A stretch of DNA of 7,598 nucleotides from CAZJAD01 sp964543855. GTDB taxonomy: Bacteria > Electryoneota > RPQS01 > DYHQ01. Under the pieces are notes generated by a model that saw nothing but the letters and a program-made list of their open reading frames with translations, searched no databases and was not told where the DNA came from. The stretch is taken from positions 1-7,598 of the forward strand of contig CAZJAD010000106.1 in assembly GCA_964543855.1 (NCBI GenBank), given 5' to 3'. Shown in pieces: positions 6,067-7,598 of this stretch. The position numbers and the translations under genes are program-made. The number at the start of each line of letters is the position of its first letter. Position 1 is the stretch's first letter.

Positions 6067-6468
6067 GGCCAATCATGCGACGGCCCTCTTCCTTCGACCC
6101 AGCGCATCAACCGCATGTCGTATCCGGTCACTGAGGAGGGTTTTGGCTTTGGCCGAACCTGCCGCGTAGCTCTCGTAGCCTCGCCGGGCGGCGAATACAA
6201 CCTGGTGAACATCGGTTTGCCGGGAGTGCAGGTGGAGCGCGGCGATGTGCTGCTGAAACTGCGGAATATCCAGAGTCTGTGGCTGTCGAGAGACAACACG
6301 ATCGCGCTTGCTTTGTCAGGCAGTTCGCTCACGCCCTACGATGTGCTGACCGGTGGGACCATGGGAGAATCCTGCCGCATCGTGGGAAGTTTCGTGGGAG
6401 CGACGCTCACAGATGGGACGCAGCTTTCGGCGACTGCGGACCATCCGTGCGAATGGACGATTCGCTAA
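6067..6468 (+). CDS. Hypothetical protein, C-terminal fragment; probably the mature part of the lipoprotein starting at 5871
   Basis: 133 residues are visible from the gap to the TAA at 6466-6468. I do not recognise the family. The composition is typical of a soluble exported beta-rich domain: few charged runs, many Gly/Ser/Thr/Val, and short strand-like segments (CRVALVASPGG, YNLVNIGLPGVQV, DVLLKLRNIQSLWL, NTIALALSGSSL, CRIVGSFVGATLTDG). Four cysteines are present (in GQSC, RTC, ESC and HPC), so two disulfides are possible. The VALVASPGGEYNLVNIGLPG...NTIALAL pattern resembles repeating beta-strand surface or propeller-like domains, but this is only an impression. The reading frame is supported by its length without stops and by the terminator 22 bp after its stop. 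Confidence 0.65.
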   Translation, partial: GQSCDGPLPSTQRINRMSYPVTEEGFGFGRTCRVALVASPGGEYNLVNIGLPGVQVERGDVLLKLRNIQSLWLSRDNTIALALSGSSLTPYDVLTGGTMGESCRIVGSFVGATLTDGTQLSATADHPCEWTIR

Positions 6469-6490
6469 GATCTGTATCCTTGCGATTTGC

Positions 6491-6522
6491 ATGGCCTTCG
6501 CACTTGAGCGAGGGCCATTTTT
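6491..6522 (+). terminator. Rho-independent terminator after the lipoprotein gene
   Basis: An 11-bp stem pairs ATGGCCTTCGC (6491-6501) with GCGAGGGCCAT (6508-6518), one G-U, with a 6-nt ACTTGA loop. TTTTT (6518-6522) and a further CTTTC follow. It ends only 5 bp before the next -35 box. Confidence 0.88.
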
Positions 6523-6527
6523 CTTTC

Positions 6528-6556
6528 TTGACAAAGACAGAAAATATCCGTATTCT
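6528..6556 (+). promoter_or_regulatory. Strong sigma-70-type promoter for the beta-barrel/lipoprotein operon
   Basis: A perfect TTGACA -35 (6528-6533), a 17-bp spacer, and TATTCT (6551-6556, 4 of 6 with the key TA and final T). The predicted start near 6563 gives a leader of about 40 nt to the ATG at 6605. The spacer is AT-rich (AAAGACAGAAAATATCCG). This is the closest consensus match in the window. Confidence 0.8.
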
Positions 6557-6604
6557 ACTTTGCGCTGATCGATCACAAACCGGGTTTTCCCACGGAGGGA
6601 CCTT

Positions 6605-7186
6605 ATGAGAGCTTTTCTTGCTATCTGCCTCTCGATCTTGTTCGTCGCGTTGGCCTCGCCTCTGCATGCAAAGTCCTACCCCTTGGGTGTGGAGGCTTTC
6701 CTCGGCTACGACATGCCCCTGGTTCAGGATGATGTTGGCAGTGGCATAATGTACGGCCTGTCCGTGCGCGGCCACCTGTTCGCCTTCCTGCACGGTCAGC
6801 TGGTCTTCCGCGGATCGACGCAGGCCGACGAAGACAAGAGTGTCACTCCAATCGGCCAAACTTCGATTACCGAGACTCTTGAAGGAGGATCATTGACCGG
6901 TTTCGGGGCAAACCTGCTCTTTGCCGGCAGGAACCCCGCTCGCGTCTGGCCCTATGCCTTCATCGGGATTTCCACGAACAACTTCGCTCCCGGCAAGCGC
7001 GACAGCGAGACCCTCTTCGGGAGTTCCTGGGGCGGAGGGCTGGCCATCAGCCTGTACCGCGATCTCGTCTACGCGGACATCAGCACAAGCCTTCTCGTGA
7101 TGCCCATCGAAGACAACGAGGCCTCACGCAAGAATTGGCAGACGACCGTCGGCATCATGTACCTGTTTCAGATTCCCATGAAGTAG
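6605..7186 (+). CDS. Exported protein, probable small outer-membrane beta-barrel
   Basis: 193 residues. The start is fixed by GGAGG (6594-6598), 6 nt before the ATG. Residues 1-22 are a classical signal peptide (MRAFL..., core AICLSILFVALAS, cleavage LHA|K). The mature part has the alternating hydrophobic/polar pattern and glycine-aromatic strand ends of OmpA/OmpW-like barrels: VEAFLGYDMPL, IMYGLSVRGHLFAFLHGQLVFRG, SLTGFGANLLFAG, VWPYAFIGISTNNF, SSWGGGLAISLYRDLVYADIS, SLLVMP and QTTVGIMYLFQIP. This suits a barrel of about eight strands in the outer membrane. It ends in IPMK rather than a C-terminal aromatic residue, which is atypical for BAM substrates, although an aromatic lies five residues from the end. 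The mature protein has no cysteine. It is co-transcribed with the lipoprotein gene 12 bp downstream. Specific function unknown. Confidence 0.75.
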   Translation: MRAFLAICLSILFVALASPLHAKSYPLGVEAFLGYDMPLVQDDVGSGIMYGLSVRGHLFAFLHGQLVFRGSTQADEDKSVTPIGQTSITETLEGGSLTGFGANLLFAGRNPARVWPYAFIGISTNNFAPGKRDSETLFGSSWGGGLAISLYRDLVYADISTSLLVMPIEDNEASRKNWQTTVGIMYLFQIPMK

Positions 7187-7198
7187 GAGGCTTCAATC

Positions 7199-7598
7199 AT
7201 GATAAGATATATCAAATTCATCTTTCCAATCGTCGGTCTCGCTTTCTTGATGTGGGGCTGCGGCCTGGTTTCGGGCATTTTCACCGTCGATTACGAGTTC
7301 GAGGACGACATTCACAGCTCCAGCTCACAGATCCTCGACGAAGTCTTCGAGAGCGTCCATGTTAACCTGAACGACAACGACACCTACCACGACCACAAAG
7401 ATAACCTGAAGGGCATCGAAAGCATTTGCCTGGTCATGGATGTCGAGAATCACCTGGAGCAGAATGTCTCCGGTGAAGTCTGGATTGCCTACGAGGAATT
7501 CGACAGCAAGCAAGAGGTGATAGACGGTGGTGGCATCCGCATCTTTTCCGGGATCGCGCTGGGGCCCTTGCAAACGCGTCACTTTGGCTGTGGAGATG
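7199..7598 (+). CDS. Hypothetical lipoprotein, 3'-partial at window end
   Basis: The ATG at 7199 has a strong ribosome binding site, AGGAGG (7185-7190), 8 nt upstream, and that site overlaps the stop codon (TAG, 7184-7186) of the preceding gene. This indicates tight translational linkage in one operon. 133 residues are visible with no stop. The N-terminus MIRYIKFIFPIVGLAFLMWGC is a lipoprotein-type signal with the likely lipidation cysteine at residue 21; the MWGC lipobox is non-ideal because of Met at -3 and Trp at -2. The mature part is strongly acidic and His/Asn-containing (YEFEDDIHSSSS; NLNDNDTYHDHKDN), followed by strand-like stretches (ICLVMDVENH, SGEVWIAYEEFDS, GGGIRIFSGIALGP). Two further cysteines are visible (C77, C131). 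I do not recognise the family. Acting with the beta-barrel protein encoded just upstream is inferred from the operon only. Confidence 0.75.
   Translation, partial: MIRYIKFIFPIVGLAFLMWGCGLVSGIFTVDYEFEDDIHSSSSQILDEVFESVHVNLNDNDTYHDHKDNLKGIESICLVMDVENHLEQNVSGEVWIAYEEFDSKQEVIDGGGIRIFSGIALGPLQTRHFGCGD

Noticed and set aside
5778..6134. Open frame carrying the lipoprotein signal through the second gap into a frame ending at 6134
   Set aside because: The part after the gap is in a frame that ends soon and has no protein-like pattern. The frame ending at 6468, followed by a terminator, is far better supported.
5250..6332. Long minus-strand open frame crossing the second gap
   Set aside because: It runs opposite two well-supported plus-strand genes, depends on reading through N, and has the Arg/Ser/Pro-rich composition typical of antisense shadows in GC-rich DNA.

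Overview
The window reads as chromosomal sequence from a Gram-negative-type bacterium, most likely an uncultured member of the wider FCB group. Three things point there: a secreted protein ending in a type IX-style sorting tail (NHPNPFN followed by an LGQEV / LASGIYLY beta-sandwich), two probable lipoproteins, and a probable outer-membrane beta-barrel. Two runs of exactly 100 N (4444-4543 and 5967-6066) look like scaffold-gap placeholders, which suggests a draft or metagenome assembly. All recognisable genes are on the + strand. No mobile element, CRISPR array, tRNA or rRNA was seen. The phylum assignment is inference.

Layout. (1) 1-1043: class 2 dihydroorotate dehydrogenase (pyrD), cut at its 5' end by the window edge, followed by a strong terminator. 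(2) 1130-1464: a gene-free stretch with a candidate promoter and a leader of about 150 nt that may be folded. (3) 1465-3324: a cysteine-rich secreted protein with a sorting tail, closed by a strong terminator. (4) 3406-4443: a good promoter and the first 320 codons of a HemW-type radical SAM protein, running into gap 1. (5) 4544-5221: the C-terminal three quarters of a homocysteine S-methyltransferase family protein. The open frame running from hemW through the gap into this gene is an artefact. (6) 5453-5755: a small MTH895/TM0996-type thioredoxin-fold protein whose CXXC cysteines are both replaced. (7) 5871-6468: a probable lipoprotein broken by gap 2, ending at a terminator that almost touches the next promoter. 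(8) 6605-7598: a two-gene envelope operon, a probable outer-membrane beta-barrel protein and a lipoprotein that continues past the window end.

How they work together. pyrD (pyrimidine synthesis), hemW (heme delivery, SAM-dependent chemistry) and the homocysteine methyltransferase (methionine regeneration) are housekeeping genes with no obvious shared pathway. The second half is dominated by envelope proteins of unknown function. Most units look like short, separately transcribed genes with their own promoter and/or terminator. The observations most worth a second look are the thioredoxin-fold protein without its redox cysteines, the false hemW/methyltransferase fusion, and the unrecognised lipoprotein / beta-barrel / lipoprotein cluster.
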